Shown piece after piece: positions 7,875 through 16,445 of a stretch of DNA of 64,000 bases; positions within the stretch are counted from its first letter, which is position 1, and the number at the start of each line of letters is the position of its first letter. The position numbers and the translations under genes are program-made. Source of the stretch: Allonocardiopsis opalescens (lineage in GTDB: Bacteria > Actinomycetota > Actinomycetes > Streptosporangiales > Streptosporangiaceae). The notes below the pieces were generated by a model that had not been told where the DNA came from, searched no databases, and was given only the letters and a program-made list of their open reading frames with translations. The stretch lies in assembly GCF_003002095.1 (NCBI RefSeq), contig NZ_PVZC01000001.1:930001-994000 (forward strand), written 5' to 3'.

Positions 7875-10328
7875 CTATTCCCGGCGCCGCTCCGTGCTGA
7901 GCCCTTCCCGCAGCGCCCAGGTGGCAACCTGGGTACGGCCGCGCAGACCCAGTTTGCGCATGATGTTGGCGAGATGGCGGGCGACCGTGGCCGGGCTGAT
8001 GAACAGGCGCTCGCCGATGGCGCGGTTGGACAGGCCCTCGGCCAGCAGCGCGCTGATCTCCCGCTCGCGCGGGGTGAGCTCGGCGGCGCTCAGCGGCGGA
8101 CCGGAGACCGGCGGCCCCGGGAACTCCACCGCGGCGGCCACCGCGTCCTCGGTGCCCAGCCCGCGGCCGCGCTCCCAGGCGTCCTTGGCGGCCTCGTCGC
8201 CCAGCCGCGCCACCGCCGCCGCCAGCAGGCGGTCGCCGTTGCGCGACAGCTGCCCGGACTCGTCGCGCAGCCGGGACGCGGCCCCGCCCAATAGCGCGGC
8301 CCGCTCGGGCTGCCCCTCGCGCACGGCCAGCGAGGCCAGCGCCTCCAGGCTCCGCGCGACGGCCAGCCGCTGGCCGGTCGCCTTGCTCAGCCGCAGGCTC
8401 TCCACCAGCAGCTCGCGGGCCCTGGCGTAGTCGGACTGCTCGGTCAGCACCCGCCCGGTCTGCGCCAGGCAGCGGGCGATCTCGGGCGCCGCCCCGATGC
8501 TGCGGGCCAGCGGCAGCGCCTCCTCGAAGCGGGCCCGCGCCGCCGAAAGGTCGCCCCTGACCATGGCCAGGGTGCCCAGACCGGCCAGGCCCCTGGCCAC
8601 CCCCCACTGGTTGTCGACATCCTGGAAGGCCCGGATGGCTGCGTGGTTGGCGCGCTCGGCCTCCTCCAGGCGGCCCTGGCGGGCCAGCACGCTCGCGGCG
8701 ATGCCGAGCGCGAAGGCCTCCTCCCAGCGGTCGCCGGAGCGCTCCGACACCCGCACCGCCTCCTCGGCCAGCTCCAGCGCGCGGTCCAGCGAGGCCGTGC
8801 GGGCCAGCTGCATCGCCAGCGCGCTGAGCCCGGAGGCGACCACGGCCGGAGCGGCGTGCTCGCGGGCCAGCGCCAGACCGTCGGCGGCGACGGCGGCCAG
8901 GTCCTCGCGGGCGCCGAGGTCGAAGGCGAGTTCGGCGTAGCGGATCCGCGCCTCGCCGAGCACGGCGGGAGCGACGCGGGAGGTGTCGCGCTCCAGGAAG
9001 CGGCGCAGCCACAGGGCGCCCTCGGTGAAGCGGCCGCGCAGCACCCAGTAGGTGCGCAGCGCGTTGCACACGCGCAGGCCCTGCTCGGTGGCGCCGCCCG
9101 CCAGCGACCAGTTGAGGGCGGCGTGCAGATTGCCCTGCTCGTAGTCGCCCCGGCGGACGGTGCGCACCTGCTGCCGCCACGGGGTGCCGCGCCGGAAGCC
9201 CGCGGCGGTGGACCGCTCGCAGTCGGCCACGACGTAGTCGCGGTGGCGGTCGCGCAGCGCCGTCTCCTCACCGGAGGCGGCCAGCTGCTCGGCGGCGTAG
9301 TGGCGGATGGTGTCCAGCAGCCGGTACCTGGCCAGCCCGTCGACCTCGCCGTCGAACATCACCAGCGACTTATCTAGCAGCGAGGTGTGCAGGTCGAGCA
9401 CATCCTCGCGCGGCAGGGAGCGGTCGCCGCAGACCTCCTCGGCGATGTCCAGCGACCAGCCGGAGAACACCGACAGCCGTCGCAGCAGGGTGCGCTCGGC
9501 GTCCGACAGCAGGTCGTGGCTCCAGTCGACGGTGGCACGCAGGGTCTGCTGGCGGGCGGGGGCGGCGCGGTCGCCGCGGGTCAGCAGCCGGAAGCGGTCC
9601 GACAGCCGGTCCAGGATCTGGTCGAGGGTCAGCACCCGCACCCACGCCGCCGCCAGTTCGATGCCCAGCGGGATGCCGTCGAGCATCCGGCACAGGTCCA
9701 CCACCGCGCCGATGGTGTCCGGCGTGGTGTCGAAGTCGGGCCGCACGGCGGCGGCTCGGGCGCAGAACAGCTCGATGGCGCCGTGCGAGAGCACCTCGTC
9801 GAGCTGGCCGGGCTCGATCGGCATCGCCGGGTTGGGGCACGACAGCGGCGGCACCCGCCACACGGTCTCGCCCGGCACCCGCAGCGTCTCGCGGCTGGTG
9901 GCGAGCACGCGCAGCCGGGTGCCTGAGGTGATCAGCGCCCGCACCAGGTCGGCGACGGCCTCGATCAGGTGCTCGCAGGTGTCCAGGAGCAGCAGCATCC
10001 GGCGGTCGCGCAGCGCCGCCACCATGGTGGCGCGCAGCGGGCGGTCGGGCTCCTCCAGCACGCCGAGCGTGGCGGCGATGCGCGAGTCGACGTGCTCGGG
10101 CCGGTCCAGCTCGGCGAGCTGCACCATCCGGACTCCGTCGGCGAAGTCGTCGGCGGCGCGCAGCGCGACCTGCGTGGCCAGGCGGCTCTTGCCGATACCG
10201 CCGACTCCGCACAGCGTGACGAGGCGATTGTCGGCCAGGAGTTGACGGATCTCGGCGACATCGCGGTCGCGGCCGAAGAATCCGTTCGGCTCGGCCGGCA
10301 GATTGTGGCGGTGCTGCCCAGTGGTCAT
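7875..10328 (-). CDS. Large LAL/AfsR-like ATPase regulator with LuxR HTH (paralogue 2)
   Basis: 817 residues with the same order of parts as the downstream copy: Walker A GVGGIGKS at 41-48, Walker B MLLLLDTCEHLI near 113-124, the [16 protein letters not shown] segment, TPR-like helices, and a C-terminal LuxR helix-turn-helix (LTPREREISALLAEGLSN, then [17 protein letters not shown]). The ATG at 10328 is preceded by an AT-richer, promoter-like stretch (10330-10530), whereas paralogue 1 has only 76 bp upstream, so the two may share one transcript. Both keep intact ATPase motifs, so neither looks decayed. The different linkers before the HTH suggest divergence in signal or target rather than simple redundancy. 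Confidence 0.88.
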   Translation of the reverse strand: MTTGQHRHNLPAEPNGFFGRDRDVAEIRQLLADNRLVTLCGVGGIGKSRLATQVALRAADDFADGVRMVQLAELDRPEHVDSRIAATLGVLEEPDRPLRATMVAALRDRRMLLLLDTCEHLIEAVADLVRALITSGTRLRVLATSRETLRVPGETVWRVPPLSCPNPAMPIEPGQLDEVLSHGAIELFCARAAAVRPDFDTTPDTIGAVVDLCRMLDGIPLGIELAAAWVRVLTLDQILDRLSDRFRLLTRGDRAAPARQQTLRATVDWSHDLLSDAERTLLRRLSVFSGWSLDIAEEVCGDRSLPREDVLDLHTSLLDKSLVMFDGEVDGLARYRLLDTIRHYAAEQLAASGEETALRDRHRDYVVADCERSTAAGFRRGTPWRQQVRTVRRGDYEQGNLHAALNWSLAGGATEQGLRVCNALRTYWVLRGRFTEGALWLRRFLERDTSRVAPAVLGEARIRYAELAFDLGAREDLAAVAADGLALAREHAAPAVVASGLSALAMQLARTASLDRALELAEEAVRVSERSGDRWEEAFALGIAASVLARQGRLEEAERANHAAIRAFQDVDNQWGVARGLAGLGTLAMVRGDLSAARARFEEALPLARSIGAAPEIARCLAQTGRVLTEQSDYARARELLVESLRLSKATGQRLAVARSLEALASLAVREGQPERAALLGGAASRLRDESGQLSRNGDRLLAAAVARLGDEAAKDAWERGRGLGTEDAVAAAVEFPGPPVSGPPLSAAELTPREREISALLAEGLSNRAIGERLFISPATVARHLANIMRKLGLRGRTQVATWALREGLSTERRRE

Positions 10329-10580
10329 GTCGGGGTAGATCGATTGCTCGCGGCAGGGGAGGGCGGAGGGTTAAGCAGGTCAAAACGGTGTCGGACGTAG
10401 TTTGTCATTAACCGCGGGGTCCTCGTCCATAACATGACCAAAATTGGACGAATTGCCCCGTGGAGTGCGGGTCTGACAGTACAGAAATGATCTTGACCTG
10501 CGTACCGTCGTCATTTCGGGTAATTGCGCGATCCGAAACCGACGCTCCGCGCCTCTGCCAGGGCGGCCGCCCGGACGCGG

Positions 10581-11027
10581 TCAGCCCGGCTCGACCGCGA
10601 CCCCCATCGAGCGGGCCGTCCCGGCCACCGTGCGCATCGCCGCCTCGATATCGCCGGTGTTGAGGTCCGGCAGCTTCCGCTCCGCGATCGAGCGCAGCTG
10701 CGCGCGGGTCAGTACGCCCGCCCGCTCGTGCCCCGGCCGCCCGGCGCCGGGGCCGCCCAGCGCCCGGCGGATCAGGTACGCGGTGGGCGGCGTCTTGAGC
10801 CGCAGCGCGAACGAGCGGTCCTCGAAGACGGTCACCACGGCCGGCACCACCTCGCCGCGCTGCCCGGCGGTGGCCGAGTCGTAGGCCCGCTTCACCTCCA
10901 TCAGGTTCGCGCCGGCCTGGCCGAGCGTCTTGCCGAGGTCGGCCACTGCCGCGTCCCCGGCGCTGAGGTTCAGCGTCGCCTCGAACACCGCCTTGCGCGA
11001 TCCGCGCGCCCCCTGTGTCGCCGCCAT
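10581..11027 (-). CDS. Stand-alone paralogue of ribosomal protein L11
   Basis: 148 residues clearly homologous to L11: LGQAGANLMEVKRAYDSA, AGQRGEVVPAVVTVFEDRSF and LKTPP in the N-terminal half, and a C-terminal RNA-binding domain ending DIEAAMRTVAGTARSMGV. The family's proline-rich segment before LGQ (normally like TPAPPVGPALGQ), which forms the GTPase-centre/thiopeptide face, is replaced by DAAVADLGKTLGQ, so those prolines are lost. It is not next to rplA, secE or nusG as the housekeeping rplK is, so it is an extra copy. The ATG at 11027 has a strong AAGGGG site. It could be an alternative L11 for stress or antibiotic conditions, or a 23S-binding regulator; which is unknown. A weak Zur-like dyad lies 65-80 bp upstream. 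Confidence 0.85.
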   Translation of the reverse strand: MAATQGARGSRKAVFEATLNLSAGDAAVADLGKTLGQAGANLMEVKRAYDSATAGQRGEVVPAVVTVFEDRSFALRLKTPPTAYLIRRALGGPGAGRPGHERAGVLTRAQLRSIAERKLPDLNTGDIEAAMRTVAGTARSMGVAVEPG

Positions 11028-11142
11028 GGTCGCCCCTTCGCATCCGTGCTGGTCACCGGCTGCATGGACGCTAGAGACTCCAGCCGCTGGAGACGCAAAC
11101 CGGTTTTCCGTGGCGGCGCGCGCAAGGGGCGGGCACGGGAAC

Positions 11143-11181
11143 GGGGGCACGTCCGCGCCGGTGCGGCGCGGACGTGCCCCC
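11143..11181 (-). terminator. Perfect 18-bp stem hairpin downstream of the LPMO gene
   Basis: GGGGGCACGTCCGCGCCG (11143-11160) pairs perfectly with 11164-11181 across a GTG loop. It lies 26 bp past the LPMO stop and before the L11-paralogue promoter. There is no U-run, which is common for actinobacterial hairpin terminators. Confidence 0.7.
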
Positions 11182-11206
11182 GCGGCGTGATGGGGCGAAG
11201 CCTTCG

Positions 11207-11890
11207 TCAGCCGAAGGTCACGTCACTGCACAGGTAGTAGGACTGGTCGAGGTGGCTGGCCTGCCAGATCGTGTAGACGACGTGGCGGCCGGTGCGCCCG
11301 GGGGCGCTGAGGTTGCTGATGACGGTCGTCTCGGCCGGCGCGTAGGAGCCGGTCGTCCGGATCAGCTCGAGGTCGCTCCAGCGCAGCGGCTGGGTGGCGG
11401 TGTTGACGCCCTGGCGCGTGACGTAGATCTGGAAGTAGTCCGCGCCGTGCCGGGCCTGGTCGGTCAGCGTGACCGAGAAGTTGCTGCTGCTGGGCAGCCG
11501 GGTGGTCTGCCAGGCGCCGACGGCGTCGAGAGCGTTGTAGCGACCGCCCTCGGCGCGGCCGCCGCTGCACAGCTGCCCGTCGGGAATGGAGCCCCGGTGG
11601 TTGCCGCGAAGGTTCTCGCGGTACAGGCCGTTCCAGTTCCACATGGCATTCGGATTGGCCTGCCACGCCTGCCAGCACATCGGGTCCTGCTGGGCCATGT
11701 TGGGGTTCAGGTGGTCATGGCCCCAACGCTCCCAGCAACCGTAATTGCGGGTGGCGGGCGAGGTGATGGAACCGTGCGCCGAAGCGGTTCCCGTGAACAT
11801 CGTGGAGAGCAGCAAGAGGCTGGTCAGCGCCACGAGGATCGGGCGCAGAGCGGATCGCACGCGGACGTGCGGGGGAGAAAACATGGGCAC
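11207..11890 (-). CDS. Secreted AA10 lytic polysaccharide monooxygenase (chitin-binding type)
   Basis: 227 residues. A Sec/Tat-like signal peptide (Arg-rich start, hydrophobic core LVALTSLLLLS) ends at TASA before His39, which becomes the N-terminal copper ligand; the mature protein begins HGSITSPATRNYGCW. The second histidine of the copper brace is probably in ARHGADYF, and cysteines in the CWERWG, MCWQAW and YLCSDV segments would form disulfides. AA10 enzymes oxidatively cleave chitin or cellulose outside the cell. No separate carbohydrate-binding module is present. A GTG at 11890 has GGAG five bases upstream; the ATG at 11884 is an alternative. It has its own promoter region and terminator, and no chitinase lies nearby. 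Confidence 0.92.
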   Translation of the reverse strand: MPMFSPPHVRVRSALRPILVALTSLLLLSTMFTGTASAHGSITSPATRNYGCWERWGHDHLNPNMAQQDPMCWQAWQANPNAMWNWNGLYRENLRGNHRGSIPDGQLCSGGRAEGGRYNALDAVGAWQTTRLPSSSNFSVTLTDQARHGADYFQIYVTRQGVNTATQPLRWSDLELIRTTGSYAPAETTVISNLSAPGRTGRHVVYTIWQASHLDQSYYLCSDVTFG

Positions 11891-13158
11891 CAGATCTCCG
11901 GTAGAACGGCGATTTCTGATGCGGCGTCCAAGTCGAGATAATAAGCGGGTAACACTGCCTTAATCAAGATGGACGTGATCGTCCCGTTAAGTTGATCTTG
12001 GAATTGTGTCGATTCCTTTTGTCGCGCTCCGGGTTTTGTCTCAGCCGGTCGGGTGGCCCCGCACGGCCGGCATGAACCGTCCGCGGACAGGGGCCGCTCG
12101 TCCGGCGGCACGGCGGCGCCGAGGCACCAGACGCACCTCGGCGCGGCCGCCGGCCCGGTGCGGACATGCGCACGGCCGATGCACGGGTCGGCGGTAGGCG
12201 GGGCGCCGGCAATGGGTCCCCGTGGCGCTAGGGCCCTCCGCCCGTGCGCGCCTCCAGGGCGAGGAATGCCACGTCGGGCGTACGCCCTCGCGAGCTCCGG
12301 GCAGATCGACGCGCAAGTCGGACATGGTGGGAGCGTCGGTCCAGTGGCGTGCAAGCCGGCGGACATGCCGGCCGCGGTCCAGTAGGCGTTCCGCTTGCTG
12401 GGGCAGGCGGTCCGCTGTTCCCAAGGAAGGACGCTCCCTCCCTGCTCGACGGGCGCGACCGGGCGCTCCCGCCGCCTGCCGCCGCTCGCTCCGGCATCTT
12501 CCGGCGCCGTTCTCCGGCGTGACCGGCGCCCGAGCACGGTAGAGCCGTCCCGCAGCCCGTGCCGCGCCGGCTCCTCCAAGGCTGCGCCGCCTCCATCCCC
12601 GAGTCCGCACGCGGATCGGATGCGCAGACGCAGCGGCCTGCGAAGCAGGCATCCGGCAGCGCTCGCCGGGACGGACACCGGTCAAGGCGGTCGCCGCCGA
12701 CCCGCCGCACGCACCATCGGCGCCGCACGGCCAGCGCTCGGACGATCTCCCGCATCCGCTTCCCGGCACCGCTGTGCGCCCGTACATGCACCAGCGCCCG
12801 GACCGCCGTCGCGCCGCCGCCCTGCGATGAGCCCGGTGCGGCCGCCGCATGCGTTGGCCCGCGGATCTCAGGACCGGTTTCGAGTGGCTCGTCGCCCCCG
12901 CCGCTGCCATGTCAACCTCGGATCCAGCACTATCGTCCGGACCGCCGACACCCGGCCGATCTCCGTCGCGCCGCTAGTCCCTCAGGACGCGGAAGCCGCC
13001 GGTCACGTCCATGGCCTCGACCGGTCCGGCCATCGCGCCCGGCGCGGTGGCCGTCTGAGGCATGGCGCCGCCGCTCCGATGGCCGGGGTCCCGGTCGCCG
13101 CGGTTCCGTCCGGCCCGGCGCCGAGCGCGGACCACGGGCGTCTGCGGAGACCCGTAAC
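11891..13158. other. Gene-poor 1.27-kb stretch
   Basis: I find no convincing gene. The left end (11900-12000) is AT-richer and should hold the LPMO promoter. Around 12100-12350 the minus strand encodes a short stretch with three CxxC pairs (CPTC, CVWC, CRPC), which may be a remnant of a zinc-ribbon-like protein, but the frame continues without a natural end into the LPMO gene. The plus-strand frame that is open from 12395 into the permease is an N-terminal artefact of GC-rich sequence. Confidence 0.4.
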
Positions 13159-13173
13159 TGAGAACCGTTTTCG
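13159..13173 (+). promoter_or_regulatory. Zur-like box upstream of the permease operon
   Basis: TGAGAACCGTTTTCG matches the actinobacterial Zur dyad (TGAAAAYGRTTTTCA pattern) at 5 of 7 positions in each half around a central base. It ends 43 bp before the GTG of the permease gene, a suitable place for zinc-dependent repression. The match is by eye only. Confidence 0.55.
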
Positions 13174-13216
13174 AGTAGGCTTGCCGCGATTCGCCGTCTC
13201 TTACCGGGGTTGCGCC

Positions 13217-14248
13217 GTGTCCACCACCGACGATCGGCACTCGACGTGGGCCGACGACGATCTGATCCCGCCGGACGAATGGGGGCGCCGCAGGCAGAGC
13301 GAGACCACCCGCACGGTCTGGCTGTTCGCCGCGATCGCGGTGCTCCTCGCGGTCGGGCACTCCTTGCTGTCGGGCTGGCTCACCGCGCCCGCCTTCCTGG
13401 CCTGGGCCACCATCTTCGTCGCGATCTGCCTGCAGGCGCTGCCGTTCCTGGTGTTCGGCGTGGCGCTGTCGGCGGCGCTGACGGCCTTCGTGCCCGCCTC
13501 GTGGTGGGCGCGGGCGGTGCCCAGGCGGGCCGGGCTCGCGGTGCCGGTGGCCGGGCTGGCCGGGGCGGTGCTGCCCGGCTGCGAGTGCGCCTCGGTTCCG
13601 GTCGCGGGCGGCCTGATCCGGCGCGGGGTGGCGCCGGCCGCCGCCCTCACCTTCCTGCTCTCGGCCCCGGCCATCAACCCGATCGTGCTGGTGGCCACCG
13701 CCGTCGCCTTCCCCGACCAGCCCGAGATGGTGCTGGCCCGCTTCGTCGCCTCGCTCGCGGTCGCCGTCGCGATCGGGCTGCTGTGGGCCCGCTTCGGCCG
13801 GGCCGAGTGGCTGCGGCTGCCGCGCCGCCCCCACGTCGAGGGCGGCGGCCGGTGGGCGGTGTTCCGCGCCTCCATGGAGCACGACCTCCTGCACGCGGGC
13901 GGCTTCCTGGTGGTCGGCGGGCTGGCCGCCGCCACCCTCAACGTCGCCGTGCCCCGCGACTGGCTCACGGCGGTGGCGGAGAACCCCTGGCTGGCCGTGC
14001 TGGCGCTGGCCGTGCTCGCCGTGCTCCTCTCGATCTGCTCCGAGGCCGACGCCTTCGTGGCGGCGAGCCTGACCGCGTTCTCACCCGTCGCCCAGCTGGT
14101 GTTCCTGGTGGTCGGGCCGATGGTCGACCTCAAACTGATCGCTCTGCAGGCCGGCACCTTCGGTCGCGCGTTCGTGGTCCGGTTCGCCCCGGCCACCTTC
14201 GCCGCCGCCGTCGCGGCCGGCGCGCTCGTGGGATGGTGGCTGCTGTGA
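13217..14248 (+). CDS. UPF0718/ArsP-type permease
   Basis: 343 residues with about eight membrane helices in two halves. The first half has FLVFGVALSAAL and the family motif PGCECASVPVAGG followed by LLSAPAINPIVL; the second half has LSICSEADAFVAASL. This is the UPF0718 (DUF318, YraQ-like) permease family, some members of which export organoarsenicals; here the substrate is unknown. I start at the GTG at 13217 (STTDDRHSTW follows) because the frame upstream of it is not protein-like. It overlaps the TIGR03943 gene by four bases, a standard pairing in actinobacteria, and a Zur-like box sits just upstream, so a role in zinc homeostasis is likely. Confidence 0.85.
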   Translation: MSTTDDRHSTWADDDLIPPDEWGRRRQSETTRTVWLFAAIAVLLAVGHSLLSGWLTAPAFLAWATIFVAICLQALPFLVFGVALSAALTAFVPASWWARAVPRRAGLAVPVAGLAGAVLPGCECASVPVAGGLIRRGVAPAAALTFLLSAPAINPIVLVATAVAFPDQPEMVLARFVASLAVAVAIGLLWARFGRAEWLRLPRRPHVEGGGRWAVFRASMEHDLLHAGGFLVVGGLAAATLNVAVPRDWLTAVAENPWLAVLALAVLAVLLSICSEADAFVAASLTAFSPVAQLVFLVVGPMVDLKLIALQAGTFGRAFVVRFAPATFAAAVAAGALVGWWLL

Positions 14249-15027
14249 ACCGCATGGCGCAGGGAATGGTGCTGGTGCTCCTGGGCGCGGCCGCGCTGGG
14301 CTGCACCCTCGCCTCCGACCTCTACCTGAACTACGTCCAGGGTGCCTTCCGCCCGTTCCTCGCCGCCGCCGGGGCGGTGCTGGCGCTGCTGGGCGCGGCC
14401 CGGGTGGCCGCCGAACTCCGGCGCACACTGCGCCCGCCGGCCGAGGACGGCACCGCCGAGGCCGTCGCGCAGGGCGGCGACGGCGGCGAGGCCCACGGCG
14501 ACCCGCACGACCACGCCCATGGCGCGCCCCGGGTGGCCTGGCTGCTGCTGCTTCCCGCGATCTTCGTCTTCGTGGTCAGCCCGCCGCCGCTTGGCGCCTT
14601 CACCGCCGAGACCGGCCAGCGCGCCGAGCCGCCCGCCGAGGCGGCCGCCGGACCGGCGGCGGCCGCGCTCGAACCGCTGCCGGAGGCCGACGGCCCCGTC
14701 GCCATCGAACTCAAGGACTTCCTGATGCGCGCCTGGCTGGCCGACCCGGGCCTCGAGGGTCGCGAGGTGCAGCTCACCGGCTTCGTCACCGAGAGCGACG
14801 AGGGCGGCTGGTACCTCACCCGGCTGGAGATGAACTGCTGCGCGGCCGACGCCATCGTGAACCAGGTGGTCGTCTCGGGCGCCGAAGCGCCGCCGACCGA
14901 CTCCTGGGTGAGCGTCGTGGGCACGTGGGTGCCGCCCCAGGGCGACACCTCGGAGCAGGTGCCGACACCGGAGCTGGCGGCCCTGACGGTCATCGGGCTG
15001 GACGCCCCTCCCGACCCCTACGAGTAG
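14245..15027 (+). CDS. TIGR03943-family membrane protein, partner of the UPF0718 permease
   Basis: 260 residues: two N-terminal helices (MVLVLLGAAALGCTL and FLAAAGAVLALLGAA), a His/Asp-rich loop (HGDPHDHAHG) able to bind metal, a third helix (WLLLLPAIFVFVV), then an external C-terminal domain with LEMNCCAADA and the FLMRAW segment. TIGR03943 proteins are consistently coupled to UPF0718 permeases and are annotated as putative permease subunits. The GTG at 14245 overlaps the permease stop (GTGA). The histidine cluster and the upstream Zur-like box fit zinc or another transition metal. The exact transport reaction is unknown. Confidence 0.85.
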   Translation: MNRMAQGMVLVLLGAAALGCTLASDLYLNYVQGAFRPFLAAAGAVLALLGAARVAAELRRTLRPPAEDGTAEAVAQGGDGGEAHGDPHDHAHGAPRVAWLLLLPAIFVFVVSPPPLGAFTAETGQRAEPPAEAAAGPAAAALEPLPEADGPVAIELKDFLMRAWLADPGLEGREVQLTGFVTESDEGGWYLTRLEMNCCAADAIVNQVVVSGAEAPPTDSWVSVVGTWVPPQGDTSEQVPTPELAALTVIGLDAPPDPYE

Positions 15028-15361
15028 GGCGCCTTCACCCGTCTGAGCCTGTCCGTCCGACCGGCCGCATGTCGCGGCCTACCGTCTGACATCTCGCGGC
15101 GGAGCCGCGCCGCCTGCCCGTATGAGCGGCGGTCCGTTCGCCGTCCTGAGCCTGTTCGCCCTGAAGCTCGCGTCGCGGCCGCATGGCTTGACCCGTGGCG
15201 GTGCCGGCCGCCCGCCTGGACCTGCTCGTCCGATGGCAACCCTGCGGCGGGGCACGCCCTGACGTGTGCGTGCAAGCTGCGCTCGTCGTCCGACTGAGCC
15301 CGTTCATCCCGCCAAAGCCTCGGGATGCGGCCGCCACGACTGATCGCCCACATTCGAGGAA
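15028..15361. other. Intergenic spacer after the permease operon
   Basis: 334 bp without a credible gene. Only the right end, which becomes AT-richer toward the next Zur-like box, looks like promoter sequence. I see no strong terminator hairpin. Confidence 0.5.
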
Positions 15362-15376
15362 TGATTACGGTTATCA
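15362..15376 (+). promoter_or_regulatory. Zur-like box upstream of the P-loop ATPase
   Basis: TGATTACGGTTATCA is a dyad with 6 of 7 matching positions around a central G, very close to the mycobacterial Zur motif (TGATAAYSRTTATCA-like). It lies 98 bp upstream of the ATPase start. It is the better of the two Zur-like sites in the window. Confidence 0.65.
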
Positions 15377-15473
15377 TATCCAGGCGTCGCATGGTTGCAG
15401 AGTGTGACCGTATCGCGGTGACGTGTCCGCGCGGCACCCACCCACAGGACTCTCGGATTGAGGATGATCCCCG

Positions 15474-16445
15474 GTGAAAATCGCCTTCGTCGGCAAGGGC
15501 GGCAGCGGTAAGACGACGCTGTCATCGCTGTTCGTGCGGTACCTGGCCGCGTCCGGCCGTGGCGTCGTGGCCGTCGACGCCGACATCAACCAGCACCTCG
15601 GCGAGGCGCTCGGTGTGACCGACCCCCGGCGGCTGCCGCCCGCCATGGGCGGTGAGTTGGCCGAGCTCAAGGAGTTCCTGCGCGGCGACAACCCGCGGAT
15701 CGCCTCGGCCGCCGCCATGGTCAAGACCACGCCGCCCGGCCGAGGCTCCCGGCTGCTGCGCCCCGGCGCCGACGACTGGCTGCACCGCCGCTTCGCCGCC
15801 GTGCTGCCCGGCGGCGCCCGGCTGATGGTCACCGGCCCCTTCGACGAGGACGACCTCGGCGTCGCCTGCTACCACTCCAAGGTCGGCGCCGTCGAGCTGT
15901 ACCTGAACCACCTCGTCGACGGCCCCGACGACCACGTCGTGGTCGACATGACCGCTGGCGCCGACTCCTTCGCCTCCGGCCTGTTCACCCGCTTCGACCT
16001 CACCTTCCTGGTGGCCGAACCGACCCGCAAGGGCATCGGCGTCTACCGCCAGTACGCCGACTACGCCCGCGACCACGGCGTACGCATCGCGGTGATCGGC
16101 AACAAGGTCACCGGACCCGACGACCTCGCCTTCCTGCAGGCCGAGGTCGGCGACGCGCTGCTGGTCGCCCTGGAGCACTCCGCCGCGGTGCGCGCCATGG
16201 AGCAGGGCCGCCCGTTCACCCTCGCGGACCTGGAGCCCGCCAACCGCGAGGCGCTCGGCGTGCTGGCCGACGCGGTGCGCGCCGTCCCGCAGGACTGGGA
16301 GACCTTCGGCCGCCAGGCGGTGGAGTTCCACCTCAAGAACGCTCGCGGCTGGGCGAACGCCGCCGTGGGCGCCGACCTCGCCACCCAAGTGGACCCGGAT
16401 TTCGTGTTCGGCCCCGAGTCGCTGCTGGTCGGCTCACCCAACTGA
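15474..16445 (+). CDS. CooC/MinD-type deviant-Walker ATPase
   Basis: 323 residues beginning MKIAFVGKGGSGKTT, a deviant Walker A (GKGGSGKTT, residues 7-15) with the signature lysine of the SIMIBI/MinD class, then VVAVDADINQHLG (switch I), VVVDMTAGADSFASG (switch II region) and VIGNKV near 200. The nearest known class is CooC, nickel/metal-insertion or accessory ATPases, and FlhG/MinD-like proteins. Such ATPases deliver metal or clusters to client proteins in the cytoplasm. The Zur-like box upstream suggests the gene is induced by zinc starvation, making a metallochaperone role attractive, but no client gene is adjacent. Residues 75-130 contain an Arg/Gly-rich segment not typical of CooC. Confidence 0.82.
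   Translation: MKIAFVGKGGSGKTTLSSLFVRYLAASGRGVVAVDADINQHLGEALGVTDPRRLPPAMGGELAELKEFLRGDNPRIASAAAMVKTTPPGRGSRLLRPGADDWLHRRFAAVLPGGARLMVTGPFDEDDLGVACYHSKVGAVELYLNHLVDGPDDHVVVDMTAGADSFASGLFTRFDLTFLVAEPTRKGIGVYRQYADYARDHGVRIAVIGNKVTGPDDLAFLQAEVGDALLVALEHSAAVRAMEQGRPFTLADLEPANREALGVLADAVRAVPQDWETFGRQAVEFHLKNARGWANAAVGADLATQVDPDFVFGPESLLVGSPN

Noticed and set aside
5702-7900. 732-residue plus-strand open frame opposite the first LAL gene
   Set aside because: Gln/Arg/Gly-rich antisense shadow of a strongly supported gene; no motif.
10480-10510. AAATGATCTTGA, partly like a Zur site, between the L11 paralogue and LAL genes
   Set aside because: Only about 10 of 15 positions match and the dyad symmetry is poor.
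11824-12678. Minus-strand frame with three CxxC pairs, a possible zinc-ribbon protein
   Set aside because: It continues without a stop through the LPMO promoter into the LPMO gene and lacks a ribosome-binding site; at best a remnant.
12395-13216. Long open plus-strand frame in front of the UPF0718 permease, which would make a 617-residue protein
   Set aside because: The first ~270 residues are Arg/Pro/Ser-rich with no domain and run through the Zur-like box and promoter; the family starts near the GTG at 13217.
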